Origin: Nemophila menziesii
Taxonomy: Eukaryota; Streptophyta; Magnoliopsida; Boraginales; Hydrophyllaceae
DNA length: 64,000 nucleotides
Assembly: GCA_029959085.1 (NCBI GenBank)
Contig: JARWIR010000047.1
Coordinates: 4,340,001-4,404,000, forward strand
Reading direction: 5' to 3'
Shown: positions 1 through 12,299 of the stretch, in pieces
Position numbering within the stretch: the stretch's first letter is position 1
Layout: every line of letters begins with the position of its first letter
The notes under the pieces: generated by a model
What the model was told of the DNA's origin: nothing
Seen by the model: only the letters and a program-made list of their open reading frames with translations
Databases searched by the model: none
Made by a program: the position numbers and the translations under genes

Positions 1-19
1 TATATATTTCAAACTGACT

Positions 20-262
20 ATTTCTAGGCCAAAGATATTCTAAATGATCATTTTGAATATCTTTGACTAAACCATCCAAAAAAAAAATTGTTTTGGCCTA
101 AAATTGGTTATTTTGAAACACTCATATTTAATAGACACATGCAAGTCATATTATAAAATTATTTATTTTTTGATAAGGTTAATAAATTGGTATAAAATTG
201 ATAATTCTGAATATATTTGGCCAAAAAATTATCATTTGGAATGTTTGGCCTAAAAAAGCCTA
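20..262. repeat. MITE-like repeat with imperfect inverted ends
   Basis: The left end (CTAGGCCAAAGATATTCTAA, from 26) and the right end (TTGGAATGTTTGGCCTAAAA, near 236-255) are inverted versions of each other around an AT-rich core, with further GGCC-containing inverted motifs inside. There is no coding capacity. A diverged copy lies at 41805-42068 in the same position relative to a DEK_C copy, so the element was probably duplicated with its flank. No clear target-site duplication is visible, so the family is not assigned. Confidence 0.5.
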
Positions 263-883
263 AAACAGAATTTGTTCTAATAGATAATCTTTAAGGAAAA
301 TACTTCCAACCAATAGTGTATGGTGTAATACCAATCGTATTATGAAACATACCCATCTTTGAAAAATTCCTCCATCCAATATTGGATAATCATACACCAA
401 TTATAATAATACACATACCCTAATTAGAGAAATTTCGTAGTTAATTTAATGACATGTATTTATCAATATGATTGATGGTTATGAATTTAAAATTCGAACA
501 GCTAATGCAGTTATTTGGACTTAAAATCCATATATATGATCATTAAAATTAATACTTTTTGATGGACTACCGAGCCTAAATAATAGCGTAGCCCACCAAC
601 GGGTATTTCCTTATGAATAAACTATTGACCAATGAAATGAATACTTTTGAAATAAGTTTTTTATTTTTATAAATTTTCTAGATCTATCTTCCTCGACCGA
701 CTTCGAATCCTTCTATCTTCACAGTGAAGTGAAGGTGTTTAATCCTTCTCTATCCTCTCTGACATCACTTTCATTAGTATAAACATCATAGGAGTTTTAA
801 ACATTATATGTATATCCAGATTCTATTTCTTTTAGGTATATTTTATTGACAATGTTTAATATATATATTTGTGTTTTCCACAG
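263..883. other. non-coding leader of DEK_C copy A
   Basis: No gene is visible. The stretch is homologous to 42070-43052 upstream of copy D; for example the GATGGACTACCGAGCC block near 560 recurs near 42421. From about 625 it also matches the start of copy C (6722 onward), including the pyrimidine-rich block ending ATCCTTCTCTATCCTCTCTG. It is best read as the shared upstream part of the duplicated unit. Confidence 0.55.
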
Positions 884-1000
884 ATTTATTATAACTTTAA
901 GATTCCTATCAATAATAAACATAATTGTCAACAAAACAAGGAATGAGATCGTTGATCATGCTATTTCACAAAACTATCAACAATTCATAATTGTTTCGTG
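884..1000 (+). pseudogene. exon-like 117-bp block upstream of DEK_C copy A
   Basis: A conserved 117-bp block is preceded by a CAG acceptor and followed by GTAAGA, and it is open in one frame (39 codons, including NEIVDHAISQNYQQFIIVSW). Counterparts are at about 4715-4825 (copy B, acceptor CAG changed to CAC), 7200-7317 (copy C) and 43053-43169 (copy D). I do not recognise the peptide. It lies where DEK_C exon 1 would be expected, but copy E has a different exon 1, so it may come from an adjoining gene or be a 5' UTR exon. Confidence 0.4.
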
Positions 1001-1611
1001 GTAAGATTTAATTACTAAATTAAATTAGATAGGTTATATTAGTGTTTTGTTTGAAGGGAAAATGTATTACTTGATTAAAATTTTGACTACATTCTTCAAT
1101 TTTACTCTAATTTGGAGTATGAACAATACTCTTATATTCGTATACATGTATAACATAATTTGAGAATATTGTGAATGCTTAACCCTAGCCAAAGTTCGTA
1201 TAACCTTATAATGCTTAATATGTGGTCATTTCCTGGGTGGAGGTATCCCCCTAAAAAATTTTCTTCGTTTTAATTGCACTTTAGGTCCCTATATTATGCA
1301 AAGAATTCTGTATAGATCCCGATATTTGAAAACAAATTTGTTTAAATTTGTGGTGAGTATGTGTATCTCATGGTCTTTCTGTGTTAGATATTTATATGTC
1401 TGATTTTTTTCCTTTTACATCTGTGTTTGAAAATATATGTAGAATTTGTGTATTTATAATTTTATCATCACCCTTGGGTTTTGCTCATTCCGATTCTTTT
1501 CTGCAAAATTCAATTTGTAATACCTATTTAACTAATGACTATATTTTCCAAGATGTGTTACATAAACTGAAGTTGGGGTTATTTTTTTTATTATGTGTTC
1601 ATCTAATGCAG

Positions 1612-3315
1612 ATCCTTGTCTTTGATGGGAGTAAGAAGATTATTAGAGAAAGATATGGGAATTGAGTTATATGCCTTAGATGCGCATAAGAAACTCATTA
1701 AGGAAATAAATGAGAAGGTAAGCATATAATTCTCTACAAATTGTTTGCAAAAATTATGACATGTCGAGTAGTATATTAGTAAATTCTAATTTTGTTAGTG
1801 TATATATCTTAGTTTGATTTTGTAATAAATATTTTATCAATTCCATTACTATAAATTGTATAATTGTATCATGTTTTGGTCGCCAGTTTATGGAGGGTCA
1901 AGACGATGACTTAGAGGATGCTCGAATCCCTAAGATGACTGAGAGTAAAATAAAAAAGGCTATTTGGAAAGAACTTCTCACATTGAAGACAACTCTGAGT
2001 ATGTGTCTCTATGTCTTATAAGAATCTTTAGATTCTCTATTTATATTTTGTTTATTATAATCCGCTGTCATAATTTTTTAGGACAATAACAGCTGCTGGT
2101 TGGTGTGCGAAGACTACTAGACGAAGATATGGGGCTTCTTAAAACCTTTCTAGATCCCTTCAATAACTTCATATATACTCAAATAGATGAGGTATATTAA
2201 AATTTCTACATGTTTTATCATAATTTTAAAGGATTTCTAATTTATGAAACTATATATGACCAAATCAACAGGTATTTGCCTCTATGGGCCTAAAGAAGTT
2301 GTACAACACCGAAAAGGAATGTGTTTGTTTAAGAAGCCAATAAGTGTAGATAGAGGAGATGAAGATAGTGCATCTGATGAAAATCAGTCTGAGATATCTT
2401 CTAAGAAGCCTTCTAAGGTTAGTGATATTTCGATTAAAAAAGTAATTTAATGTAAATATGCAAGTATTTATTTTATATGAATTGCAGAGTAAACAAGTTT
2501 TGACTCTTAGATATGAGAAAGATTGTGTAAAATTTGAGGTCGATTATTAAAGCTTGTGGAATGAGGTTTGTTTGTTTGTATTTATTGGGTCTATTATTAC
2601 ATATTAATGTGGTCTTTCAAAAATTGATCGTGTGGCATTTTTCTATTGATGTAAAGTGTTCCTCCATCACTTTACGAGAAAGCAATGCAGGTGGTTGATG
2701 AAAACCGGGAAGATTTCTTGATTAATGAGTTAGAGGAGATTTTATCGAGAGAGGGGCTCTCTGAAGATCCTTCCCAAAACGGTATCTTTATGTAAAATTC
2801 TGATATAGATTTATATACTTAATATTTTCTATGAGTTAATGTGATTTTTGGATGTTTTCAGAGATTAAGGAGGTCAAAAAAGAAAGGAAACAACGAATGA
2901 TCTTGAAGGAATTGATTTAGGTAATATTGTGTGGAGTTCTTGCTTTCAACTTGTTATATGGATCCTCCGAAAACAAAAAGCTCGTGCTAAAGAAGAAGAT
3001 GATAAATACATTATGAAGAATGTGAATTATGATGATGAAGAAGATGATGATGATATTGATATGGAAGTACCAAAGAAAAAGGAAGAAAAAGAAAAATATA
3101 TGAAAGAAGAAGAAGAAGATGAAAAAGAAGAGTATGAAAGTGAGAGTGATAGTGAGAGCAAGAGTGACGAAGAATATAATGAAGGTATGCTCACAATCTT
3201 TTTCCATAGAAAGAAGCAAGTCCACCTTGAACTTAGAATTATGAAATACACATCCATGAATAATAAGGGCCAGGAAGATCAAAAACCCGAGATAAACCCC
3301 CAAAAACCAACATGA
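1612..3315 (+). pseudogene. DEK_C-domain gene, broken copy A
   Basis: Remnant of a nuclear, chromatin-type plant protein with two DEK_C-like helical units and a charged tail. Exon 2 (1612-1717, after CAG, before GTAAGC) encodes SLSLMGVRRLLEKDMG...ALDAHKKL. Exon 3 (about 1888-1999) carries MEGQDDDLEDARIPKMTES. Exon 4 (2083-2190) is the second unit, ending DPFNNFIYTQIDE. Later exons carry the [24 protein letters not shown] block (about 2661-2783), then LEGIDLGNIV and an acidic Glu/Ser/Asp tail to 3187. An extra TTGG in exon 4 relative to copies B and E shifts the frame. No exon 1 like that of copy E is seen. The family (DEK_C plus CHZ-like tail) is assigned from recall of Arabidopsis relatives; the exon structure is seen. 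Confidence 0.65.
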
Positions 3316-3394
3316 CAGCTCTAAATGCACATGAACTAGTGTCAAAATGTAAAGAAACACGTTAAGATGGATCAACGACTTTTAAGTTGGAAAA

Positions 3395-4313
3395 ATAGGA
3401 TTGATATAATTATAGGAAAGACCATTATCTCAAAAAATCTTAACTCATTTTGAAGTACAATATATGAAACTTGATAGCTAATATTATATTGATAACTGCC
3501 TTTTATATGGCATACAATACCTGTTAGCGTTATAGACAATTTAGCTTTAACGTCATTGAGGATGACATTAAAAGACAATAGATCGTTCTCATAGAATTCT
3601 CTGACACACAACAAATGTGATAATTGAAGAAGGTTTTGACATAAAACCAAGCACCCCATGTGGTTTTCTTCTTGTCGTAGTAAACACACATCCTCGAACT
3701 ATTATTATGACCAAACTCAAAATAATACAAGATGCACATGCATTCTTTGCGAAAGCGCATATGATTTTTTCACATTAGTTGATTACAAACAAGTTCATCA
3801 AATAAATCTGAAGTACATGAATATCACTGGTGGGGAGAAGATGTACAAACTTAAAAACTAAGACAAATAACATGTGATTTGCAAATCAGATTCACTAGCG
3901 TGCTCAACTAACCAGGTAATACTATCAAAATTTACCTCAGAAACATGTATACTTTTACAATGAGTATCGTAAAAATAACAATATTTTATAATTTCATGAC
4001 TAGATACTGGTTATCTTTCAATTATAAAATTCTTGATAACGGCAAATAAACAATGGTATTCTTGGGGATTGAAATTATTATGATCATTGTTTATGAATTC
4101 TACCAACACTGTATATATATATTGACAGTAAAAAAATTAAAACACAAGCCAAAGAAAAATTCCTAATGAACAATAAACTAACATATCAACTATAAACAAA
4201 CAAAATGGAAAGAGATAAAAATATTACAACTAATAAAAACAATATGTTAGCGTTAAAAATTCAATTTGGTTGAAAAATACCTGCCAAACATAAATAAGGT
4301 ACTTAAACTTTCA
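3395..4313. repeat. unit X, copy 1 (unrecognised, duplicated)
   Basis: About 0.92 kb beginning ATAGGATTGATATAATTATA that recurs in the same orientation at 40221-41168. On the minus strand a Cys-containing reading frame spans about 3530-3760, but it is not conserved as an open frame in the second copy and I do not recognise it. It follows DEK_C copy A as the second X follows the palindromic locus built on copy C, so DEK_C plus X looks like an ancestral duplication unit. Confidence 0.6.
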
Positions 4314-5436
4314 CGGTAAAAGTGTTTAATTCTTCCCTATCCTCTCTGACATCACTTTAATTACCTATAAACATCATAGGTACTTTATTCATTTTTAAAC
4401 ATTATATTTATATCGAGATTCTATTTCTTTTAGGTATATACAATTAGGTTTAATATTTCAATACTGAATTGAAAAAATGTAATTTAACTAATTATGATTA
4501 ACTTTTAAGTAACTGAGTATCTGTTAATTCAATTTTGAAAATGTTATATACATATACAAGTTCAATTTTTTTCTTAATAATTGAACATAAATCATATAAA
4601 ATACTGTGATAATGATAACATGATAATTTTCAGATTCGATTTAATTTTAAAATTTAATATATTATTTATTGATAATGATTAATATATATTTTTGTGCCTT
4701 TTCACATATTTATTATATCTTTTAGATTCCTACAAATAATAAACATAGTTATCATCAAAACATGGAGTGAGATCGTTGATCATGCTATTTCCCAAAACTA
4801 TCAACAACTCCTAATTGTTTCGTGGTAAGATCTAATTACTAAATTAAATTAGATCGGTTATATTAGTGTTTTGTTTGAAGGGAATATGTATTACTTGATT
4901 AAAAGTTTGACTACTTTCTTTAATTTTATTCTAATTTGGAGTATGAACAATACCCTTATATTCTTATACATGTATAATATAATTTGAGAATATTGTAAAT
5001 GCTTAACCCTAGCCAAAAAACGCTTATAAACTTTTAATGCTTAATATGTGGTCATTTCTGGGGCAGAGGTGGCACCCGAAAATTTGTTTTTCGTTTAAAT
5101 TGCACTTTTGGTCACTATATTATGCAAAGACTTCTGTATAGATCCCGATATTCGAAAACCAATTTGTTAAAATTTGTGGTGAGTATGTGTAGCTCATGTT
5201 CTTTTTGTGTTAGATATTTATATGTTTTATTTTTTGCCTTTTATATATGTGTTTTAAAATATATGTAGAATATTCGTATTTATAACTCTATCATCACCCC
5301 TGGGTTTTGGTCACTCCGATTCTTTTTTGCAAAATTCAATTTGTAATACCTATTTAACTTATGACTATATTTTCCAATATGTGGTACATAAACTGAAGTT
5401 GGGGTTATTTTTTAATTATGTGTTCATCTAATGCAG

Positions 5437-6712
5437 ATCCTTGTCTTTGATGGGAGTAAGAAGATCATTAGAGAAAGATATGAGGATTAAGTTATATGCC
5501 TTAGATGAGCATATGAAACTTATTAAGGAAATAACTGAGAAGGTAAGCATATGATTTTTCTACAAATTGTTTGCAAAAATTGCTGACATGTCGAGTAGTA
5601 TATTAGTAAATTCTAAGTTTGTTAGCGTATATATCTTTGTTTGATTTTGTAATAAATATTTTATTAGTTCCATTACTATAAATTGTATAATGGTATCATG
5701 TTTTTTTGCCAGTGAGGGTCAAGATTATGACTTAGAGGATGCTCAAATCCCTAAGATGATAGGGAGTAGAATAAAAAAGGCTATTTAGAAAGAACTTCTC
5801 ACATAGAAGACAACTTTGAGTATCTATCTTTATATCTTATAAGAATCTTTAGATTCTCTATTTATATTTTGTTTATTATAATCAACTAACATAATTTTTT
5901 AGGACAATAACACCTGCTGGTGTGCGAAGACTACTAGAAGCTTCTAAAAACTCTCAAGATCCCTTCAAGAACTTCATATACTCAAATAGATGAGGTATAT
6001 TAAAATTTCTACATGTTTTATCTTAATTTTAAAGGATTTCTAGTTTATAAAACTATATACGATCAAATCAACAAGTATTTGCATCGGTGGGCCCAAAGAA
6101 GACGTACAACACCTAAAAAGAAGGTGTATGTTTATAACAAGAAGCAGAAAAAATTGTTAAGAAGTCAATAAGTGTAGATAGAGGAGACGAAGAGAGTGCA
6201 TATGATAAAAATCAATCTGGGATATCTTCTAAGAAACCTTCTAAGGTTAGTGATATTTCGATTAAAACAATAATTTAATGTAAATATGTAAGTATTTAAT
6301 TTATAGGAATTGTTAAGTAAACAAGTTTTGACTCCTGGTTATGAGAAGCGTATGTAAAATTTGAGATCGATTATTAAAGCTGGCGAAATGAGGTTTTGTT
6401 GTTTGTGTTTATTGGGTATATTATTATATATTAATGTTGTCTTGTAAAAATTGATCTTTTGTCTGTTTTTCCATTGGAGTAAAGTGTTCCTCCATCACTC
6501 TACAAGAATGAAAAGCAGGTGGTTGATGAAAAGCGTGAAGATTCCTTGATTAATGAGTTAGAGAAGATTTAACGAGAGTAGGGCTCTCTAAAAATCCTTC
6601 CCAAAACGGTATCTTTATGTAAAATTCTGATATAGATTTATACATTTAATATTTTTTATGAGTTAATGTGATTTTTGGATGTTATCAGAGATTAAAGATG
6701 TCAAAAAAGAAA
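5437..6712 (+). pseudogene. DEK_C-domain gene, broken copy B
   Basis: Collinear with copy A. Exon 2 (5437-5542) is open (SLSLMGVRRSLEKDMRIKLY...). Exon 3 (about 5714 on) has lost the TTTATGG start and has a TAG inside the AIWKE motif. Exon 4 (from 5904) lacks the codons between LLE and the DPFKN stretch. The REDSLINELEKI block is at about 6490-6605, with a premature stop. Homology ends abruptly near 6712 in the exon that starts EIKDVKKEN, where the sequence passes straight into the leader of copy C. Copy B is therefore 3'-truncated and fused head-to-tail to copy C. Confidence 0.6.
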
Positions 6713-7925
6713 ATTTGAAAGTACTATTGACAAATGAAATAAATACTTTTGAAATAAAATTTTTATTTTTATAAATTTTCTAGATCTACCTTCCTCAAAC
6801 GACATCGAATCCTTCCATCTTCATGGTAAAGTGAAGGTGTTTAATCCTTCTCTATCCTCTCTGACATCACTTTCTTTATTCAGTTTTAAATATTATATGT
6901 ATATCCAGATTATATTTCTTTTAGATATATCCGATTAGGTTTAATATTTTAATATTGAATTGAAAAAAAGTAATTTAACTAATTATGATTCATTTTTAAG
7001 TAACTGAGTATATGTTAATTCAATTTTTGAAAATATTATATACATATACAAGTTCAATTTTTTTCTTAATAATTAAAAATAAATTTAATGAAATATTGTG
7101 ATAATAATAACTTGATAATTCTCCGATACTATTTAATTTTGAAATTTAATATATTTTTTATTTATAATGGTTAATATATATTTTTGCTTTTTTTCGCAGA
7201 TTTATTATAACTTTGAGATTCCTATCAATAATAAACATAATTATCAACAAAACAAGGAATGAGATAGTTGATCATGCTATTTCACAAAACTATCAACAAT
7301 TCATAATTGTTTTAGTGGTAAGATCTAATTACTAAATTAAATTAGATAGGTTATATTAGTGTTTTGTTTGAAGGGAATATGTATTACATGATTAAAAGTT
7401 TGACTACTTTCTACAATTTTACTCTAATTTGGAATATGAACAATACTCTTATGTTATTATACATGTATAACATACTTTGAGAATATTGTAAATGCTTAAC
7501 CCTCGCCAAAACGCTTATAACCTTATAATGCTTAATATGTGGTCATTTCCGGGGCAGAGGTAGCCCCCGAAAATTTGTTCTTCCTTTTAATTGCACTTTT
7601 GGTCCCTAAATTATGCAAAGACTTCTGTATAGATCCCGATAATCGAAAACCAATTTGTTTTAATTTATGGTGAGTATGTGTAGCTCATGGTCTTCTGTGT
7701 TAGATATTTATATGTTTGAATTTTTCCTTTAATATCTGTGTTTTAAAATATATGTAGAATTTGCGTATTTATAACTTTATCATCAACCCTTTGTTTTGGT
7801 CCCTCCGATTCTTTTCAGCAAAATTCAATTTGTAATATCTATTTAACTTATGACTATACTTTCCAAGATGTGGTACATAAACTAAAGTTGGGTCTATTTT
7901 TTAATTATGTGTTAATCTAATGCAG

Positions 7926-8430
7926 ATCCTTGTCTTTAATGGAAGTAAGAAGATTATTAGAGAAATATATGGGGATTGAGTTATATGCCTTATATGAGCA
8001 TAAGAAACTCATTAAGGAAATAAATGAGAAGGTAAGCATATGATTTTCTACAATTGTTTGCAAAAATTGCTAACCAGTCGAGTAGTATATTAGTAAATTC
8101 TAATTTTGTTAGCATATATATCTTTGTTTGATTCTGTAATAAATGTTTTATCAACTCATAAATTGTATAATGGTATCATGTTTTTGTTGCCCGTTTATGG
8201 AGGGTCAGGATGATGACTTAGAGGATGCTCAAATCCCTAAGATGACTGAGAGTAAAGTAAAAAAGGCTGTTTGGAAAGGACTTCTTACATTGAAGACAAC
8301 TCTGAGTATGTATCTCTTTATCTTATAAGAATCTATAAATTCTCTATTTATATTTTGTTTATTATAATCCGCTAACATAATTTTTAGGACAATAACACAA
8401 TGCTGGGGTGCAAAGACTACTAGAAGAAGA
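7926..8430 (+). pseudogene. DEK_C-domain gene, copy C, cut by the palindromic element in exon 4
   Basis: Exon 2 (7926-8031) encodes SLSLMEVRRLLEKYMGIELY and so on, with a normal GTAAGC donor. Exon 3 (8194-8306) is open (FMEGQDDDLEDAQIPKMTES...), but its acceptor is CG instead of AG (8192-8193). Exon 4 begins after TTTTTAG at about 8389 and stops within the LLEED codons, where the sequence changes to the AAGGGTGGTGG terminus of the palindromic element. This is the founding insertion: all array units carry the same gene/element join. Nothing of this copy's 3' part is found to the right of the element. Confidence 0.65.
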
Positions 8431-10090
8431 TATAAGGGTGGTGGTGGTGGTGATATATATACACCCTAAGAAACCTGCAGAGATATAAGGGTTAGGGCAT
8501 TAGTATTAATGATTAATTTCATTAATATCTTATCCCAGCCAATCGAGTCCATGCATGAGCCTAGATAATCATTAGATCTGTCGCTATTATCCTACATAAA
8601 AGAACTTTGCTTCGTGAAGAGAAAATATTGCCTAATTGGTCTGCAAGTTAAGAGAAAAAGGGACCTAAAAACTTGATGAGTCTTAGTAAAATTAGTCTGG
8701 CTGAGTTGATCTCTCTTGCCCATCTCAAAACTACAGGTCCAATTAGAGGCTTGGTAGTGATAAGTGGAAAACCTACTCATTTGGGAAGTTTTTCATCTCA
8801 CCAGAATCAGACCGCCATCTGTATATGTACTCATGACAATCGTAGGATATTTTCACTAAAAAGTAGTCACTTTTAAACCCCAAAAGTTGTAAGGTTGTCT
8901 TTTCGATGAAGGTAGTATACTACTGTACTAGGGTTATGGTTGAGAAAGAGTTGGAGATGTGGGTCATAGTTCCGATCAGGTTCAATCTATTATTAGTTAA
9001 GTAGTGTTTAATCCCATAAGTTTTAACAAAAAATTAAAAAACATTGAACTTATTAATTTATTTATACCACCTCTATTTTATTGTTGAACATATAAATTTT
9101 TAATAAGGCAAATCAAACCCAAAAAATATATTATTTTCCTAGCACACACTTCCTCACCCACCCACCAAATTAGCGCCATAAGTTTCAAAAAACCAAAAAT
9201 AAACTCCAAAAGCATGGAGCAAGAATCCATGATGCTAAATTATACCTTAGGATAAGAATATATGTCTTTGTCCCTAAAAGATATAGAGCTATCATTTCTT
9301 GTTGGTAATATAAACCTAAATTGTGGAATGAACCCAATTTGAGATTTTTTGGCATGATTTTGAAGTTTTGTTTATCAACAACAGCAAGTGTGTGATGTAA
9401 AAGAACCAAGTGGTGAAATATTATACGATTTCTCAATCTGATGAATTAAGTGCTCCTAGTATGTTTTTTGTTAGTTAAATTGCTATTAGAATTTAATTCA
9501 GAGAAATAATGATTATTAATGCCTTCATTTAGTTGGATGCAACATGTATTGGGATCTAACACAAGATGATATGTATAAGAGAGATACATATATTGGGAAC
9601 AACACATTTATATCATTTATCGTGTCCAATAAATCATTTATTCATTACTTCTTAATATGTGCTTCTTAGTATAGGATTTGTTTCTAAACAAGGTCTAAAA
9701 AAAGGGTACTAATTTTAAATATTCATAAAAAGTTTAAAACCCTTTTATCTCTCTGAAGTTACAATATTTAGGTTATGAAGTTCATAAATATTGTTCTTTG
9801 TACCAAAATTTGTTAAATAGAAGGTGGTGGTCTAGGAATTTTCCCATCAACAAGCCTACAACACTTTTAGGTGTTAAGGGCCGTACCAGTGCGGCTTGTT
9901 GGTGGAAAGTGGGCCACCACCTAGAAATGGGCCTAGTCGTTTGAACTCTCATTTGGTAAGGCATTAGCTTGACCAATATTAAGATGCGGTATATATCCTT
10001 CTCAAAGCAGCATAAATCTCTTTTATCCTTAAACACCGCTTCATAACCCTACCTACCCAATTAGAAATAATCATTTACTGCCGTCCAGAC

Positions 10091-10984
10091 ATGGATTTGA
10101 ACTTTGCCCCAATAGATGCTAATGAATCTGATGTAGGTGAGGGGATCCAATCTTCTGAGAGATCTTGTAGATCCATATCAAATCATCCGGATTGGTTGCC
10201 TAACGACTGGAAATGTGAGCCCAAAGTGCGCTCTAATGGGGCCTCTGCTGGACGCGTAGACTGGGTAAATTTCAAGTTCATTTTCAATTATAGCTTTAGA
10301 GTTAATAAGATAGATATTGGTTTATATATCACATTTTTTATTTAGTAGGATTTCATTAGTTCTAATGAATAGAAGGGACTTACTTATGTGTCATTTTGTG
10401 TGTATAAATAAAATTCTTCTAATTTTGGGGTTTATATTTTCATGTTATTAAATAAATATTATCAAATTTCAAGTAATAAGGAACAATTGGTAGGTTAAAG
10501 AAGTATGGACAGTTGATTCTCAGATGGGTCCTATGTATTTAAGTTCCGTGGAACTGAATTTGTTGTTTTTATATATTAGATATATGATAAAATAATTGAA
10601 ATTAAATTATGTTATAATTCTTGTTAATAGAAAAATTAGACAACCCCTTAGCTTATATCAAGTTTCATTATTTAAATTTTGAGAGATTCTTTACTTATAA
10701 AAGATTTCATTGTTTTGAGTTACACCGATTTAACATTTTTAGAACTGAATTTGTCTTAGATAATCGTTTTATGTTTACTTATTTGCGCCTCCAAATGCTA
10801 TTAAAATATGATTTGATTTTTGTCATATATGTTATTAATTAATGACATAAAGTGTATATGTGTATATGATGTATTACGTGAATCCCATGAACGGACAAAA
10901 GTTCCGCTCCAAGAATGAGGTCATACATTTCATTGAAACAGGTTCTAAGCGTAAGACAAGAAAAAATCGAAGAACGAATCAAAG
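10091..10984 (+). pseudogene. MBD5/6-like fragment, unit 1 left arm
   Basis: Exon 1 (10091-10264) runs MDLNFAPIDANESDVGEG to DWLPNDWKCEPKVRSNGASA and GRVDW before GTAAAT. Exon 2 (10872-10984) encodes YYVNPMNGQKFRSKNEV, IHFIETG and a Lys/Arg tail, ending before GTGGGT. The WLP-DW-(15)-G-(A)-G-VD...YY..P..G.KFRSKNEV pattern is the plant methyl-CpG-binding domain, closest in my recollection to MBD5/MBD6. The exon 2 acceptor is ATG here where other copies have AAG, so splicing is probably lost. Tail codons follow a one-base deletion shared by all left arms. Only the domain is present, not a full gene. Confidence 0.75.
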
Positions 10985-11140
10985 GTGGGTGCATATAGTT
11001 TTTTTAATATGCAAAATCAATTTTAACTTATTTATTTATGTATATTGTGTTAGATCCCAATACATGTTGCATCCAACAAAAATATACATAAAAAATAAGT
11101 TAAAATTGATTTTGCGTATAAAAAAACTATATGCACCCAC

Positions 11141-12034
11141 CTTTGATTCGTTCTTCGATTTTTTCTTCCTCTTACGCTTAGAGCCTGTTTCAATGAAATG
11201 TATGACCTCATTCTTGGAGCGGAACTTTTGTCCGCTCATGGGATCCACGTAATACTTCATATACACATATACGCTTTATGTCATTAATAAATAAAAGATA
11301 TGACAAAAATTAAATCATATTTAAACAGCATTTGGAGGCGCAAATAAGTAAACATAAAACGATTATGTAATGCAAATTCAGTTCTAGAAATGTTAAATCT
11401 GTGTAACTCAAAACAATGAAATCTTCTATAAGTAAAGAATCTCTCAAAATTTAAATAATGAAACCTGATATTAGCTAAGAGGTTGTCTAATCTTTCTAAT
11501 AACAAGAATTATAACATAATTTAATTTCAATTATTTTATCATATATCTAATATAAAAAAACAACAAATTCAGTTCCACGGAACTTAAATACATAGGACCA
11601 GCTGAGAATCAACTGTCATTACTTCTTTAACCTACCAATTGTTCCTTATTACTTGAAATTTGATATTATTTATATAATAACATGAAAATATAAACCTCAA
11701 AATTAGAAGAATTTTATTTATACACACAAAATGACACATAAGTAAGTCCTTTCTATTCTTTAGAACTAATGAAATCCTACTAAATAAAAAATGTGATATA
11801 TAAACCAATATCTATCTTATTAAGTCTAAAGCTATAATTGAAAATGAACTTGAAATTTACCTAGTCTACGCGTCCAGCAGAGACCCCATTAGCGCGCATT
11901 TTGGGCTCACATTTCCAGTCGCTAGGCAACCAATCCAGATGATTTGATATGGATCTACAAGATCTCTCAGAAGATTGGATCCCTTCACCTATATCAGATT
12001 CAGTAGCATCTATTGGGGCAAAGTTCAAATCCAT
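11141..12034 (-). pseudogene. MBD5/6-like fragment, unit 1 right arm
   Basis: Inverted partner of the left-arm fragment. Exon 1 is 12034-11861 and exon 2 is 11254-11141 (YYVDPMSGQKFRSKNEV...GSKRKRKKKSKNESK). Exon 1 is open except that the last codon before the donor is TAG (GACTAG then GTAAAT) where other copies have TGG. The exon 2 tail lacks the left-arm deletion and reads as the Lys-rich form. Confidence 0.7.
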
Positions 12035-12299
12035 GTCTGGGCTGCGGTAAATGATTATTTTTAATTGGGTAGGTAGGATTATGAAGCGGTGTTTAAGGAT
12101 AAAAGAGATTTATGCTGTTTCGAGAAGGATATATACCGCATCTTAATATGGGTCAAGCTAATGTCTTACCAAATGAGAGTTCAAACGACTAGGCCCATTT
12201 CTAGGTGGTGGCCCACTTTCCACCAAAAAGCCGCACTTGTAAGGCCCTTAACACCTAAAATGGTTGTAGGCTTGTTGATAGGCAAATTCCTAGACCACC

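Noticed and set aside
2917..3375. Minus-strand frame with long Phe/Ile runs
   Set aside because: It is the antisense of the GAA-rich tail of DEK_C copy A.
8431..8520. Telomere-like AAGGGTTAGGG near the element end
   Set aside because: Only one and a half repeat units; not an interstitial telomere tract.
8673..8876. A 67-codon frame (SLSKISLAELISLAHLK) kept in units 1, 3 and 5
   Set aside because: It is open on both strands in the same place, broken in units 2 and 4, and has no known motif. It could be a captured exon, but conservation is explained by recent duplication.
10621..10842. A frame of about 73 codons (NFERFFTYRRFHCFELHRFN) repeated in several arms
   Set aside because: It lies in the MBD intron, opens at a non-ATG codon and is kept because the copies are young; some copies are broken. 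Nothing suggests a protein.
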